This document shows, piece by piece, positions 34,715 to 44,366 of a stretch of DNA of 59,844 nt (positions are counted from its first letter, which is position 1; every line of letters starts with the position of its first letter). The notes beneath the pieces are model-generated. The model worked only from the letters and a program-made list of their open reading frames with translations. It was not told the DNA's origin and searched no databases. Location: NCBI RefSeq assembly GCF_003284975.1, contig NZ_QMEU01000024.1, positions 1-59,844 of the forward strand, written 5' to 3'. Origin of the DNA: Mycobacterium colombiense. GTDB lineage: Bacteria; Actinomycetota; Actinomycetes; Mycobacteriales; Mycobacteriaceae. The position numbers and the translations under genes were made by a program.

Positions 34715-35500
34715 ATGTCCAGCGATCCCGCGCTCGCCGTCGCCGCCCGGCATGGCGGTGACGCCGACATCGGCAGTGTTGCCGCACTGATCGGCGAGCG
34801 TGCCCGGGCACGGGTATTGATGGCGTTGCTCGACGGGCGCGCGCTGCCCGCGAGCGTGCTGGCCACCGAAGCCGGAGTGGCCGCTTCGACGGCCAGCGAA
34901 CACCTCGCCCGACTGGTCGATGCCGGCCTGCTGACGGTGCACCGTGAAGGCCGCGCCCGCTACTTCCGGCTGGCCGGCCCACCGGTCGCCGAAGCCCTGG
35001 AGGCGCTCGCCCGAATCGCTGCGCCAGAGCCGATCCGTTCCCTGCGCCAAGGGACACGCGCGCACGCCCTGCGGCGCGCCCGCACCTGTTACAACCACCT
35101 CGCCGGCAGGCTGGGGGTTGCCATCATGAGCGCGATGCTCGACCAGAACCTGCTCGCCGGCGGCGACGGACGCCATCGTCCCGGTGTCGCCGCCGCCGAC
35201 CGACTGTCCGCTCCAGGTGGCGACGTGACCTACCGGCTCACCGCGAAGGGACGAGAAACCTTCGGCGCCTTGGCAATTGACCTGGCCGCGCTCGACCGCA
35301 GCAGGCCCATGATCCGTTACTGCGTGGACTGGTCCGAACAACGCCACCACCTCGCCGGCGCGCTCGGGGCGGCGCTTACCCGGCGCCTGTTCGACCTGGA
35401 CTGGATCCGTCACCTCAACCAATGCCGCGCGGTGGTGCTCACCGATGCCGGACGGCAAGGCCTCAGCGACACCTTCGGCCTGCCCACGAGCTGGGATTGA
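34715..35500 (+). CDS. ArsR-family winged-helix regulator
   Basis: 261 residues from ATG 34715. An N-terminal winged helix of the ArsR/SmtB type: RARARVLMALLDGRALPASVLATEAGV, recognition helix ASTASEHLARLVDAGLL and the wing TVHREGRARYFRL. The C-terminal 150 residues are unlike metal-sensing ArsR proteins and carry RTCYNHLAGRLGVAI and VDWSEQRHHLAGALGAALTR, the long form that probably senses an organic effector. It is divergent from the SnoaL-like gene and convergent with the SRPBCC gene. Confidence 0.88.
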   Translation: MSSDPALAVAARHGGDADIGSVAALIGERARARVLMALLDGRALPASVLATEAGVAASTASEHLARLVDAGLLTVHREGRARYFRLAGPPVAEALEALARIAAPEPIRSLRQGTRAHALRRARTCYNHLAGRLGVAIMSAMLDQNLLAGGDGRHRPGVAAADRLSAPGGDVTYRLTAKGRETFGALAIDLAALDRSRPMIRYCVDWSEQRHHLAGALGAALTRRLFDLDWIRHLNQCRAVVLTDAGRQGLSDTFGLPTSWD

Positions 35501-35512
35501 CCGGTTAGCTGG

Positions 35513-35986
35513 TCAACCGGCGACCGAGCGCTCGAGAGCGGCCAGCGACGTAGCCAGGTAATCCTCGCCGAAGATGGGCATCTCGCCAACCCGGTCCCGG
35601 AAGGCCTGCGGCGTGCCGCTCCAGTCGTACGTGAGTGTGACGTCGGTTCGGTCGCCGCTCGGCACCAGGTCGTACCGCCAGAACCAGCCGCCGGGAGAGT
35701 GGTTGCCCGCGTCGTCGATGAGCCCCGGCATCCAGGCAATGGCGCGGTCCCGCTCGAACACGTGCACCAGGTTGTGGGTGACGTAGTCGCCACCCGCCGC
35801 GGTGAGGTACATGTTCATCGCGAACATCTGCCCCGCGCCGGTGATCGGCGCGGTGTCCACGGCGTCGCGGACCCAATCCGTGGGCTCGATGTGCTGGTGA
35901 CGGGACGGGTCGGCGAGGATTGCGAAGATCGCGGCCGGGGTGGCGGCGATGGTGCGGGTGACGACGAAACGTTCGGCGCCGCTCAC
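35513..35986 (-). CDS. SRPBCC (START-like) family protein
   Basis: 157 residues, helix-grip fold: FVVTRTIAATPAAIFAILADPSRH at the start, MFAMNMYL and THNLVHVFERDRAIAWMPGL in the sheet, and a C-terminal helix DYLATSLAALERSVAG. It binds a hydrophobic ligand in a deep pocket; family roles range from lipid transfer to polyketide cyclisation. Its ATG overlaps the stop of the upstream DUF899 gene (ATGA), so both are translated together. It converges on the ArsR gene (13 bases between stops). Confidence 0.82.
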   Translation of the reverse strand: MSGAERFVVTRTIAATPAAIFAILADPSRHQHIEPTDWVRDAVDTAPITGAGQMFAMNMYLTAAGGDYVTHNLVHVFERDRAIAWMPGLIDDAGNHSPGGWFWRYDLVPSGDRTDVTLTYDWSGTPQAFRDRVGEMPIFGEDYLATSLAALERSVAG

Positions 35987-36687
35987 GGATTGGCCTCAGT
36001 CGTGCCTCCATACACGGCCGCGATGGCGGGGGAGTCGAGCCATCCCGAGTAGGTGGGCCGCGACGGCCACCCTGGCGGCGAATCGAGCCATTCCTCTTGC
36101 CGACCCCACGGCAGAATGTCGATCAACCCGAACGAGTGACTGAGTTGCTCGGTGCCTCGCCCGTTCGTGTGCCAGGTGCGATACACCGTGTCGCCGTCGC
36201 GCAGGAACACGTTCACGCCGAACCCGCCGCCGGGCGGGGCGTCCATGTCAGCGCCGAACGGGCTCTGCGCTGACGAGTACCACTGCATCCGATTGCTGAC
36301 TCTCCGCTTGTAGGCCAGCGCTTCCTCGATCGGTCCGTTGGTGACGATGACGAACCGGGCGTCGTAGTTCTCAAGGAATTCCAGTCGGGTGAATTGCGAC
36401 GTGAAGCCGGTGCACCCGCTGCACTGCCATTCCGCGCCGTCGGCCCACATGTGGTGATAGACGATCAACTGCGAGCGGCCGTCGAACACGTCGACCAGGC
36501 GGATGGGCCCGTCGGCACCCGCCAGGGTGTAGTCGGGCAACTCGACCATGGGCAGCCGGCGCCGCTGGGCGGCGATCGCGTCCAGTTCGCGGGTGGCCGC
36601 CTTCTCGCGTTTACGCAGTTCGTCCAGCGCGGCACGCCAGGTTTGGTGATCGACGACCGGCGGCAAGGCCGTGTTTTCGGGGGACAT
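35983..36687 (-). CDS. DUF899 (thioredoxin-like) family protein
   Basis: 234 residues from ATG 36687 (GGTGGAG upstream; the frame continues upstream without a good start). The pattern VVDHQTWRAALDELRKREKA...RRRLPMVELPDY, LIVYHHMWADGAEWQCSGC (CxxC), ENYDARFVIVTNGP and DGDTVYRTWHTNGRG is that of DUF899, a thioredoxin-fold family of uncertain role, probably redox active. It is translationally coupled to the SRPBCC gene. Confidence 0.85.
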   Translation of the reverse strand: MSPENTALPPVVDHQTWRAALDELRKREKAATRELDAIAAQRRRLPMVELPDYTLAGADGPIRLVDVFDGRSQLIVYHHMWADGAEWQCSGCTGFTSQFTRLEFLENYDARFVIVTNGPIEEALAYKRRVSNRMQWYSSAQSPFGADMDAPPGGGFGVNVFLRDGDTVYRTWHTNGRGTEQLSHSFGLIDILPWGRQEEWLDSPPGWPSRPTYSGWLDSPAIAAVYGGTTEANP

Positions 36688-36803
36688 GGCTCCACCTTTG
36701 CTCTCGAATTGTCCGTCCGAAAGGTCTGACCGGTCCAGCGTCCAAAATTCATCGGCACGCCCCCGACGCCGCTGCCGCTGATCCAATCGGTGCATCGCAT
36801 CTG

Positions 36804-36823
36804 CGCTAGCGCCGGCGCTAGCG
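36804..36823. promoter_or_regulatory. 20-base perfect palindrome
   Basis: CGCTAGCGCCGGCGCTAGCG lies between the DUF899 gene (start 36687, minus) and the WWDP-repeat gene (start 36924, plus). A perfect two-fold site in a divergent intergenic region is most simply an operator for one or both genes. No T tract is present, so it is not a terminator. The cognate factor is unknown. Confidence 0.4.
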
Positions 36824-36923
36824 GAAATGACACGCGCCTGGCCGCTGCCGTAGCGCAGAAAACGCTATTGACCTCCATGCCCGCGCTGGGTTCGATTAAT
36901 GGGGCGTTACGAGGGAGGTCCCA

Positions 36924-37232
36924 ATGAGGACATTCATTCGCCAAGCTGTCGTCATCGTCATGCTGGCGTTCGCGTCGATGGCAGCCGTGACGGTGTTGAC
37001 GCCGGCGGTGAGCAAGGCCGACTGCGCCGACGGCGAGTGGTGGGACCCGACCGGCAAGGTCTGCCGGCCGCTCGGGGTCGGGCCGCAACCCTTGGCGTGC
37101 GACCCGGGCCAGTGGTGGGACCCGACAGCCAACGTGTGCCGCCCCTTGGGTGTCGGGCCGCAACCGCTCGCATGCGACAACGGCTGGTGGTGGGATCCGG
37201 GCACCAACGAATGCCGGCCGCCGGCCGGCTAG
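36924..37232 (+). CDS. Secreted Cys/Trp repeat protein (three WWDP repeats)
   Basis: 102 residues with GGGAGG ahead of ATG 36924. A signal peptide (RQAVVIVMLAFASMAAVTVL ... SKADC) precedes a mature chain of only about 70 residues, made of three tandem repeats of roughly 25 residues. Each has the plan C-x(2-3)-G-x-W-W-D-P-x(3-4)-x-C-R-P followed by LGVGPQPLAC. Two cysteines per unit suggest one disulfide per repeat, giving a beaded Trp-rich surface protein. No family that I can name with certainty; a carbohydrate- or lipid-binding envelope protein is speculation. Confidence 0.8.
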   Translation: MRTFIRQAVVIVMLAFASMAAVTVLTPAVSKADCADGEWWDPTGKVCRPLGVGPQPLACDPGQWWDPTANVCRPLGVGPQPLACDNGWWWDPGTNECRPPAG

Positions 37233-37247
37233 CACCCCGGTGCGGAT

Positions 37248-37958
37248 TCAGCGATTCAGTAGAGCGGCGTACTGACGTTCCAGTGCCTTGGCCGCACCGC
37301 CATACCAGCTCGGCGAGACCGACTGCGACATCGGATCGGGGAAGATCTCTTCGACCCCTTGCTCCACCCCGTCGAGGATGGCATGGGCCACGGAGTCTGC
37401 TGACGCCTTGGGTATGTCGAGGCCCCGGGTCATGTCGGTGTCCACCGGGCCGGTCAGGACCGCGTGAACGCTTACACCCTGTCCTGCGAGAAGAACTCGC
37501 AGAGACTGAGTGAAGTTGAATGCGGCCGCCTTGGAAATCGAATAGGCCGGAATCAGTGGCAGTGGCGCGAGCGCGTTCACCGAGAGATTGTTCACGATGG
37601 CGCCCCGAGATCGAAGCAGCAATGGCAGCAGGGCCTGAGTGAGGTCGGAGGTGCCGAAGAGATTGACGGCGAGGTGTTGTTGAAGCACCGCGCGATCACT
37701 CAGGTCGTCGTAGAGTGCCACGCCGGCGTTGTTCACGAGAATGTCGAGAGATTCGAGTTGTTGCGCGGCCTGGTCGATCTGCGCGGCGTCGGTCACATCC
37801 AGGCTCAAGGCGGTGACCCGCGGATCCGGATCGGGCGCCGGTTGGCGTGCGCCGGCGTATACGTGTTTGGCGTCTCTACGCAGCGCCTCCTCGACCAGGG
37901 CCTTGCCGATGCCTCGATTCGCGCCGGTCACCAGAACGGTCTTCCCAGCGATGGTCAC
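37248..37958 (-). CDS. Short-chain dehydrogenase/reductase
   Basis: 236 residues. SDR motifs: VTGANRGIGKALVEEAL (cofactor), LDVTDAAQ, NNAGVAL, catalytic Ser in NNLSVNAL and Tyr-Lys in YSISKAAA. ARQPAP after strand 2 fits NADP(H). Usual length for the family is about 250. Substrate unknown. It converges on the WWDP-repeat gene with 15 bases between stops. Confidence 0.9.
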   Translation of the reverse strand: MTIAGKTVLVTGANRGIGKALVEEALRRDAKHVYAGARQPAPDPDPRVTALSLDVTDAAQIDQAAQQLESLDILVNNAGVALYDDLSDRAVLQQHLAVNLFGTSDLTQALLPLLLRSRGAIVNNLSVNALAPLPLIPAYSISKAAAFNFTQSLRVLLAGQGVSVHAVLTGPVDTDMTRGLDIPKASADSVAHAILDGVEQGVEEIFPDPMSQSVSPSWYGGAAKALERQYAALLNR

Positions 37959-38082
37959 ACATCCTCCTTAATCAACGAATTTCGAAGCTGTCGAAGATGT
38001 AGATCCCGCGCTGGGCAGAAACTGAGCGGTCGCTATGCGCCTGTGTCAGGGCTCGGTCGGCGGATGGGCCGCCACCGGTACA

Positions 38083-38487
38083 TCACGGCGTTCCCGAACA
38101 CATGAACGGAAATCCGCACCACGGCTTGCGCGTCGCCTCCGGCGGCGGGGGACCACCCTCCCAGATCCCGGGGGCGGCGTTTCCATGTCCCCAGACGACG
38201 CCGTACCAGGTGTGGCACTGACTGGCGTCCCAGTTGACTTGCGTCCCTGGGCAACCGCGCCCGGTCTGCGGGTGAAGCCCGGTCTTTTCATCTTCGGGGC
38301 AACAGATATACGGCCCGCTCGCACCCGGCGGCACCGGCCCGTCTTCGGGTGCCAACCCATGCGTCTGCGGCACCGGCCCCGGCTGGGCCTGCGCGGTGCC
38401 GAGGGCGAGCCCGACTCCGGCCACCGCGACACCGCCCGACAACAGCGCCGCGCCAACGACTTTCTTCGCGATTCGGTTGATGATCAC
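38083..38487 (-). CDS. Secreted cysteine-rich hypothetical protein
   Basis: 134 residues with a clear signal peptide (IAKKVVGAALLSGGVAVAGV ... TAQAQPG). The mature part is Pro/Gly-rich with at least six cysteines (YICCPED, GCPGTQ, SQCHTW, PWCGFPFMCSG) and no recognised domain. The Cys-Cys pair and Trp-containing loops suggest a small disulfide-rich extracellular protein. It lies directly downstream of jetC on the same strand (96 bases), in the place where jetD would be expected. Confidence 0.7.
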   Translation of the reverse strand: MIINRIAKKVVGAALLSGGVAVAGVGLALGTAQAQPGPVPQTHGLAPEDGPVPPGASGPYICCPEDEKTGLHPQTGRGCPGTQVNWDASQCHTWYGVVWGHGNAAPGIWEGGPPPPEATRKPWCGFPFMCSGTP

Positions 38488-38583
38488 AGCAGTGCCCTTT
38501 CGCTGGTATCGGAAATTCGACGCCGAAACTCGCGAAATTTTTGCGCTTTCGCGTGGCTACCGATCCCAAAAAGGGTCAGCGCG

Positions 38584-41500
38584 TTAGACCCCGGCGGCGA
38601 CCAGTGCCGACGACGTCCGCATCTCATGCCGCAACGCGGTGAAGTCCGTAATGGTCTTGGTGGTCACGGTCGCCACCGGGCGCGAGTTGCGGCCGGTGGC
38701 TTCGTGCTTGGACACCATCACCACGCTGTCGATGTACGGCTGGATGGTCGTGGCATTCTGCACGGTTGCCACGATGACGAGCTGGAAACCGAACTTGCGG
38801 AAGGCCTGCAATGCCTGCTGAGCGAATTGTGGGTCGGACTTGGAAAACGCCTCATCGAGCATGAGCTGAGCGAAAACCGGCTTGTTGTCGGCACTTTCAG
38901 GATTCGCCAGGTTGAAGCTCAACGCCCCGGCCAAACAGAACGCCATCAGCTTCTCCTGCTCACCCCCGGAGTTGTCACCGGCGTTGCTGTGCGTGCGGAT
39001 CAGCTCATCGCTACTGACATCCCACTCGGCGCAGTCGAAGGTGAAGCGGTTGCGGACGTCCAGGGCATCGCGGGTCCACGCCTTGTCTTCTGGGGCCGTC
39101 GAAGCCAATCGATTACGCAGGCGCAGGATGTCGGCGTACTGGTCCAGGATGGCCTGCTTGTCGCCGAGGCCCACCTCGGCGATGCGCCGCGAGATGGCCC
39201 GGACGATCTCGGTGAGCTCGGCGACCGCGGTCAGGCTGCGCCCGGTGGCGCGCAGGGTGAGCCGGGTGCCCCGGTTGAACTCCACCGCACCCAGCCCGGT
39301 GTTCACGCGTTCGATCTGCTCGCCGATCCGCCGAGCCTCCTGTTCGGCGACCCGGTGCAGGGTCAGGATGGCGTCGGGTGCCTGCTCGGTCACCAGCCGC
39401 ATCATTCGCTCGTAGGCCTCGGGCAGTTCCCGCTCGTCGATGTGACGGCACAGCGCGACGTAATCGTGCACGCGCTCGTCGAAGACGTCGCTGTCGTTGG
39501 GGATCGCGTCGGGGAACGCGGTGTCGAACGTGTTGAGGATGCGCGCGAGCTCATCGTATGAGCGCCTGCGGCTTTCGCGCAGTTGCTCGCGTTCGCGCCG
39601 GATGGCGGTGAACAGCGCGTCGCGGTGCGGTTCGGGGTTGAGCATGTCCAGCGCGACGGGCACGTCGGCGGCGTAGCGGTCCAACAGATCAATCAGCGGC
39701 TCGGAGACGAAAGCCGGAGCGAGCCGGTCGGAGAGCTCGAGCAACTGGGTGCGGCGACCGTCGAGGTCGTCGCGGCGGGTCTGGATCGCGCCGCGACGGG
39801 TCATCAGGGTTTGAATCTGCTCCCAGCACTCCTCGGCCCGCGCGGTGAGCGCCTCGATATCGGGGTTGTCGGCCAGCAGCAGCTCGAACTGCTCGCGCAG
39901 CCGGTCGGCGTGCCCGTCGGCGGTCTCGGTGTCGATATGGGTCCACTGCTCGTACTGATCGCAGATCGCCTTGAACGCCGCGGCCCGGTCGCGCCACTGC
40001 TGGCGCTCGGCGGCGATGTCGTCGGCGACGCTGCGGGCGCACCGATACGCATCTTCGGCGTTGGCCAGATCCACGGTCAGCGCATCGACCTTGGCGGCGA
40101 CGTCGCCCTGGTAGATGTAGTCAGCCTGTTTGAGCGGTCGCCGGTCGTCCTTGATGGCGAGGCGTTCGGAGTCCTTGTACAGGCCCGTGTCGGTGACGGC
40201 GCGCCGAAAGCGGGGGAACACGTCGGGGGTGTCGACGCAGACGTGATCGCCGGCGGCGGCGATGACGTCGGCGGCCTCGGCGGCGCAGTCATGGGTGGGG
40301 TCGACGACGAACAGCTTGCCGGCCAACGTGTTCGGCTCGGCCTCGGTGATCTGCGCGCCGATGAACCTGGTGCGGACGTGCTGCAGCTGCAGCCGACCAC
40401 CCATGTTGGTTTCGTTGACGAACCGCAGCACCGCTGCGTAGTGGCTGTCGGGCACGAGCAGCCGCAGACCGACGCCGCGCAGCACCTTCTCGACGGCGAC
40501 GCGCCACCGACTGTGCTCGGGCCGCAGATCCATCAGCTCGGCGATATAGGGCAGTTCACCGGGGTGGATACCTACCGCGCCGCAGATGCGCTCGCGAATG
40601 GTCAGTGCGAACTCCGGCAGCGCCGAGCCGACACGCTCGACGCGTTTGAGTTCCTTGGCCGCGTCGTCGCGGGCGATGCGGGCTAGCTTCTGGGCGTACT
40701 CGGCATCGGTCGAGGCCTCCCGGCCCCGATCCAGTTTTGCCAGTAGCTCGGTGGCGCGGGTGCTGAGTTCCTCACGCAGATTCCAGAATTCGTCGGCGGT
40801 GTCCGGGATGTCGAGGCCGTGCGCGCTGAGCATGGTTTCATAGGCGGTGCGCCGCCGCGACACCTGCTCGGCGTGCGCTTCGGCGGCGGCCACCTGCGAC
40901 TGCAGCGGACCCAGGCTGGTGCTGGATCCGCTGATCTGCGCGTTGAGCGAATCACCTTCGGCCTTAGCCAGATTGAGCTGGCGGGTGACGTCCTCATATT
41001 CGTTGCCGAGCTGATCGATGGTGGCGTCGAGCGATTCGATCTGCGCGGGGCACTGCGCCAGTCGGACGTGATCGGTGTAGGCGCGGACCATCGGTTGGTC
41101 GACGAGATCGATGATGCCCAGGTCGGAGGACTCCGAGGCGTAGCGCTGCTGGATCTTCTCGATGTCGCCCAGGATCTTGCGTTTGCGTTGCGCGACGGCC
41201 AGCAGTTCACGGGCGTCCACCAGCGGGTCGATCTGCTTGAGCGCCTCGGGCAGCCGGGTCAGGCTGGCCGGCTCGTCGAGCATGAACTCGCGGACGAATT
41301 GCTCAAGCCCACCAACACTTTTCAGCGATTTGGCCTTTCCGAGCAGCTGCTGCGCGGCGTCGGACGCCCGGATGCCGATGGTGGCATACAACTGGGCGAG
41401 GTATTGCGACTCCACCTTGGTGGAGAACCGCCAATCGTCTTTGAACACCGCCGCGTCGAAGCGTCCCGCGGCCCAGCGGTTGCAGACGTTCTCGATGTCG

Positions 41501-41946
41501 CGGTCGCCGTCGGCCAGCACGAACCGGCTCGAGGAGTCCGATCGCGATTCACCGGTGAGCCATTTGAGCACCAGGCCGGTGACAGTGCGTCCGGTGTTGC
41601 TGCGGTAGGTGACGGCAACCGCCGACCAGGCGGTGCCGTCGCCGCGCAGATACATCACCTTGCTGCTGCCGGCGTCGCTGCGCTGACCCCAGGCGCCGCG
41701 GACGTATTTGTCGACGGTGCGCCGGCCGGCGCTCGACCCGGCGGCGGTGTTGTCGCCGGAGGCGTTGAAGTTGCGGCGGTTGAAGGGCAGGAAGCCGAGC
41801 GAAATGGCATCCAGGAGTGAGGATTTGCCGCTGCCAGAGGCGCCGGCTATCAGCGCGCCGCCTTCACTGAATCGGATGGAGTGATACCCGTCGAACACAC
41901 CCCAGTTGATGACCTGCAGGCGCGCTAGGTGGAACTGTTCAGTCAT
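38584..41946 (-). CDS. jetC: JetC/MksB: SMC-like ATPase of a Wadjet/MksB-type complex
   Basis: 1120 residues, the usual size for JetC (MukB-like). Walker A is GASGSGKS at 35-42. Two long coiled-coil arms flank a hinge region around residues 440-600. The ABC signature [11 protein letters not shown] begins at 993 and Walker B is [10 protein letters not shown] with D1031-E1032. The ATPase is therefore intact. In JetABCD it drives DNA loop extrusion and recognises plasmid-sized circles. It overlaps jetB by eight bases. Mycobacterial relatives include EptC, which limits plasmid maintenance in M. smegmatis. Confidence 0.92.
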   Translation of the reverse strand: MTEQFHLARLQVINWGVFDGYHSIRFSEGGALIAGASGSGKSSLLDAISLGFLPFNRRNFNASGDNTAAGSSAGRRTVDKYVRGAWGQRSDAGSSKVMYLRGDGTAWSAVAVTYRSNTGRTVTGLVLKWLTGESRSDSSSRFVLADGDRDIENVCNRWAAGRFDAAVFKDDWRFSTKVESQYLAQLYATIGIRASDAAQQLLGKAKSLKSVGGLEQFVREFMLDEPASLTRLPEALKQIDPLVDARELLAVAQRKRKILGDIEKIQQRYASESSDLGIIDLVDQPMVRAYTDHVRLAQCPAQIESLDATIDQLGNEYEDVTRQLNLAKAEGDSLNAQISGSSTSLGPLQSQVAAAEAHAEQVSRRRTAYETMLSAHGLDIPDTADEFWNLREELSTRATELLAKLDRGREASTDAEYAQKLARIARDDAAKELKRVERVGSALPEFALTIRERICGAVGIHPGELPYIAELMDLRPEHSRWRVAVEKVLRGVGLRLLVPDSHYAAVLRFVNETNMGGRLQLQHVRTRFIGAQITEAEPNTLAGKLFVVDPTHDCAAEAADVIAAAGDHVCVDTPDVFPRFRRAVTDTGLYKDSERLAIKDDRRPLKQADYIYQGDVAAKVDALTVDLANAEDAYRCARSVADDIAAERQQWRDRAAAFKAICDQYEQWTHIDTETADGHADRLREQFELLLADNPDIEALTARAEECWEQIQTLMTRRGAIQTRRDDLDGRRTQLLELSDRLAPAFVSEPLIDLLDRYAADVPVALDMLNPEPHRDALFTAIRREREQLRESRRRSYDELARILNTFDTAFPDAIPNDSDVFDERVHDYVALCRHIDERELPEAYERMMRLVTEQAPDAILTLHRVAEQEARRIGEQIERVNTGLGAVEFNRGTRLTLRATGRSLTAVAELTEIVRAISRRIAEVGLGDKQAILDQYADILRLRNRLASTAPEDKAWTRDALDVRNRFTFDCAEWDVSSDELIRTHSNAGDNSGGEQEKLMAFCLAGALSFNLANPESADNKPVFAQLMLDEAFSKSDPQFAQQALQAFRKFGFQLVIVATVQNATTIQPYIDSVVMVSKHEATGRNSRPVATVTTKTITDFTALRHEMRTSSALVAAGV

Positions 41947-42661
41947 CCTCGGGTTCCTCCTCGTCGCCTTGCCCCCGTTCCTTTGGCATGCCGCCGCCCA
42001 GGAGGATCTCGAACTGCTGCTGCAGCTCGGCGATCACCGAGGCCGTCATGACGGCGTTGATGACCGGGCTGACCGTGTAGCTGTCCTCGTCGTCGCGCGT
42101 CTTGCGCAGGATCTCCAGCGACGCCAGCCGGGCGATGGCGCCGTCGATGCGCGCGGCGAAGGTGACGGCGTCGCGGTCGACATCGTTGAGGACCCCGGAG
42201 AACAGCCCATGCATTTCCTCGCGGCTGATCACGACGGCCTGATCACCGGAGGCGCGCATCATCTGCGCCAGGTGCAGCGCCAAGATGGAATCGTAGGTGC
42301 CCAGCGGCTCACGGCGCAAAAGCTTTACGCCGCGGGCAGATTCGTAGCGAGCCTGCTCGACGAACGCGACCCCGTCGGTCTCGGAGGCGCCCTCGACGAC
42401 GCGCAGCAACAGATCCAGTTCCGAGAGTCTGACGGACAGTTGGGCGCGGTATTCCTGCACCCACGTGTAGATGTCGCGGTCGGCCTCGGCGCTGATGTAG
42501 CGGCGGGTCAGCAGCTGTTGTAGCGCCCAGCAGGCCCGGTCGGGCAGCTCGGAGACGTCGCCGTCGAACCGGGGCCGGCGCTGGTGCGGGATGCGCGCGG
42601 TCTGGTCGACCTGGGGGAGTGCGGAGAATCCGCTGTAGTCGACGGTTTCTTCGACGGTCAC
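41939..42661 (-). CDS. jetB: JetB/MksE: kite subunit (DUF4194) of the MksB-type complex
   Basis: 240 residues from GTG 42661, overlapping the jetA stop by four bases (GTGA). Helical winged-helix pattern of the DUF4194 kite proteins: [40 protein letters not shown], and the middle [21 protein letters not shown] Glu/Asp-rich disordered tail ends the protein. As MksE it should bind the kleisin JetA and DNA. Confidence 0.9.
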   Translation of the reverse strand: MTVEETVDYSGFSALPQVDQTARIPHQRRPRFDGDVSELPDRACWALQQLLTRRYISAEADRDIYTWVQEYRAQLSVRLSELDLLLRVVEGASETDGVAFVEQARYESARGVKLLRREPLGTYDSILALHLAQMMRASGDQAVVISREEMHGLFSGVLNDVDRDAVTFAARIDGAIARLASLEILRKTRDDEDSYTVSPVINAVMTASVIAELQQQFEILLGGGMPKERGQGDEEEPEDD

Positions 42662-44160
42662 GCAGTGGCTCCCAGCAGACTGGACACCGGCTCGGTGAAC
42701 ATCAAGGACGGCACCTCCATCTCGCGGTCGCGCCCGTCCAGGGACTGAAAGCGGACCGTGGCCGATTCGGAAACCTGTTCGGATTCCGGTTGTTTGAGCG
42801 CCCACGACCACAACACGATGACGTGGCCCAAATAGGCCGAATCCAGCATCGCGACCGCATCCGGCAGCGACAGCTTGGCCCCGGAGCTGATCGCGGTGTT
42901 GATCATCTCGGACATCGCGGGCGCGTCGACCTGCGTGGTGAGTGCGGCGAAGCTGGTCAGGTCGACCTCGCCCTCGGCCGCCTGAGCCGGCTTCGGATTC
43001 GACAGGTCACCGATCCGGAAGCTCAGCGCCCCAACCGAACTGAACGCGTGACGGGCCAGCGGAAGTTCGATGTCCAGGCGGGAATCGGTCAGCGACGCCT
43101 TCAGCAGGTTGCGCGCGGCGCCGATGGCCTCGTTGAGCTGACGGGCCACGCCGCGGCTCTGCTCGAGGGTGCCGAATGCGGTGAACCGTTTGACCCGCTG
43201 CGCGCACCGCTGTTGGATGCGTTCCACTTCATCGATCTGGTGACCGACGAGTTCGAAAAAGCCGGCCATCACCTTGCGTAGGGCGGGATCGAGGGCCGGC
43301 AGGGCTTGGGCGACCGCGGCGACGTCGGCTTCGAACTCGGCACGTTGATCCGGGTCGTTGATCATCCGCAGGAAGGCACGGTGCGAGTCGCGGCCCTGCG
43401 AGTCCCACGCGGCCTCGTAGTCGGCGTACATGCGGCGCTGACGATCGCGGTATTCGACGTTGCTGTCGATCGGCTCGTCAAGGGCTGCGGTGGCCCGTTC
43501 GATCATCGTCCCGTACTGGCCGATGTCGGTGATCAGGCGTTCCATCTGCAGGGCGATGGCGTGGGCTTCGTCGTAGGCGTCGGTGAGGTCGACGTCTTGA
43601 CTGGCCTCAGCCGAAGTGGCGCCTTGATCCAGGGCATCGAGTTCGGCTTGCAGCGCGGCGATTTCGGCTTCGATGCCGGCGCGGATGTGGGCGGGGTCGT
43701 TGCCAATCCGCAACGCGATCTGCTTGAGCCGCGAGGCGATGCCGTTGATCGAGCCGCCGGTGGCGATGGTGTCCTGCCGGCGCATGCCGCGCAGGAAGTC
43801 GAGCGCGCGGCGTGCCTCCTGGGTCAGATAGCACAGGTTGCGTTCGAGGCCGGAGCGCTGGTCGGCTACCCGGTGTAGCCAGCCCTGGCTGGCCCACGAC
43901 TTGATCAGGGCCAGGCCGGACTGCTCTCCCGACTGGTCGAGTTCGGCCAGGTCGCGCTCGAGGCGAATGACCAGGTCGGTCTCGGGGACCACACCGCCGC
44001 TGAGCTGGCGTTCCATCAGGGTTGCATAGAGGTTGAGGTTCAACGCGGCCAGCAGGCGGACGGTTGGCGAGCCCTGAAGGCCGCGGTTGGACTCGAGCAG
44101 GTCGGCAGGCGACAGCGTTGTGTCGTCGTCCAGCACGCGCCCTCCGTCTCGATCAGTCAT
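42658..44160 (-). CDS. jetA: JetA/MksF: kleisin subunit (DUF3375) of the MksB-type complex
   Basis: 500 residues, first gene of the operon. DUF3375 pattern: SPTVRLLAALNLNLYATLME (N-terminal winged helix), long helical middle (RLKQIALRIGNDPAHIRAG..., QMERLITDIGQYGTMIERAT) and a C-terminal winged helix. In Wadjet and MksBEF it is the kleisin bridging two JetC heads. GGAGCG is upstream of ATG 44160. No DNA-binding regulator is linked. Confidence 0.9.
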   Translation of the reverse strand: MTDRDGGRVLDDDTTLSPADLLESNRGLQGSPTVRLLAALNLNLYATLMERQLSGGVVPETDLVIRLERDLAELDQSGEQSGLALIKSWASQGWLHRVADQRSGLERNLCYLTQEARRALDFLRGMRRQDTIATGGSINGIASRLKQIALRIGNDPAHIRAGIEAEIAALQAELDALDQGATSAEASQDVDLTDAYDEAHAIALQMERLITDIGQYGTMIERATAALDEPIDSNVEYRDRQRRMYADYEAAWDSQGRDSHRAFLRMINDPDQRAEFEADVAAVAQALPALDPALRKVMAGFFELVGHQIDEVERIQQRCAQRVKRFTAFGTLEQSRGVARQLNEAIGAARNLLKASLTDSRLDIELPLARHAFSSVGALSFRIGDLSNPKPAQAAEGEVDLTSFAALTTQVDAPAMSEMINTAISSGAKLSLPDAVAMLDSAYLGHVIVLWSWALKQPESEQVSESATVRFQSLDGRDREMEVPSLMFTEPVSSLLGATA

Positions 44161-44366
44161 GTCTCGGACGCTCCAAGATATGGCACGGAGGCGACAATCG
44201 GCGTTCGGCCGGCGGGGTGTCGGGGGATGGTTTGGGCGGGTCGGTCACAGTGGTCTCAGGCATCGCTCAAGCCTCAGTGGTCACCGCCGAAAGCCGGAAC
44301 GTATGGATGGTATGGCTACAGATATGGCGTCGGCCTGTTGCCGAGAACAGGGCTAAGATCCGCGTC

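Noticed and set aside
44248..44282. Direct repeat CAGTGGTC twice between jetA and the small membrane protein gene
   Set aside because: Only 8 bases, two copies, no symmetry; not above chance.
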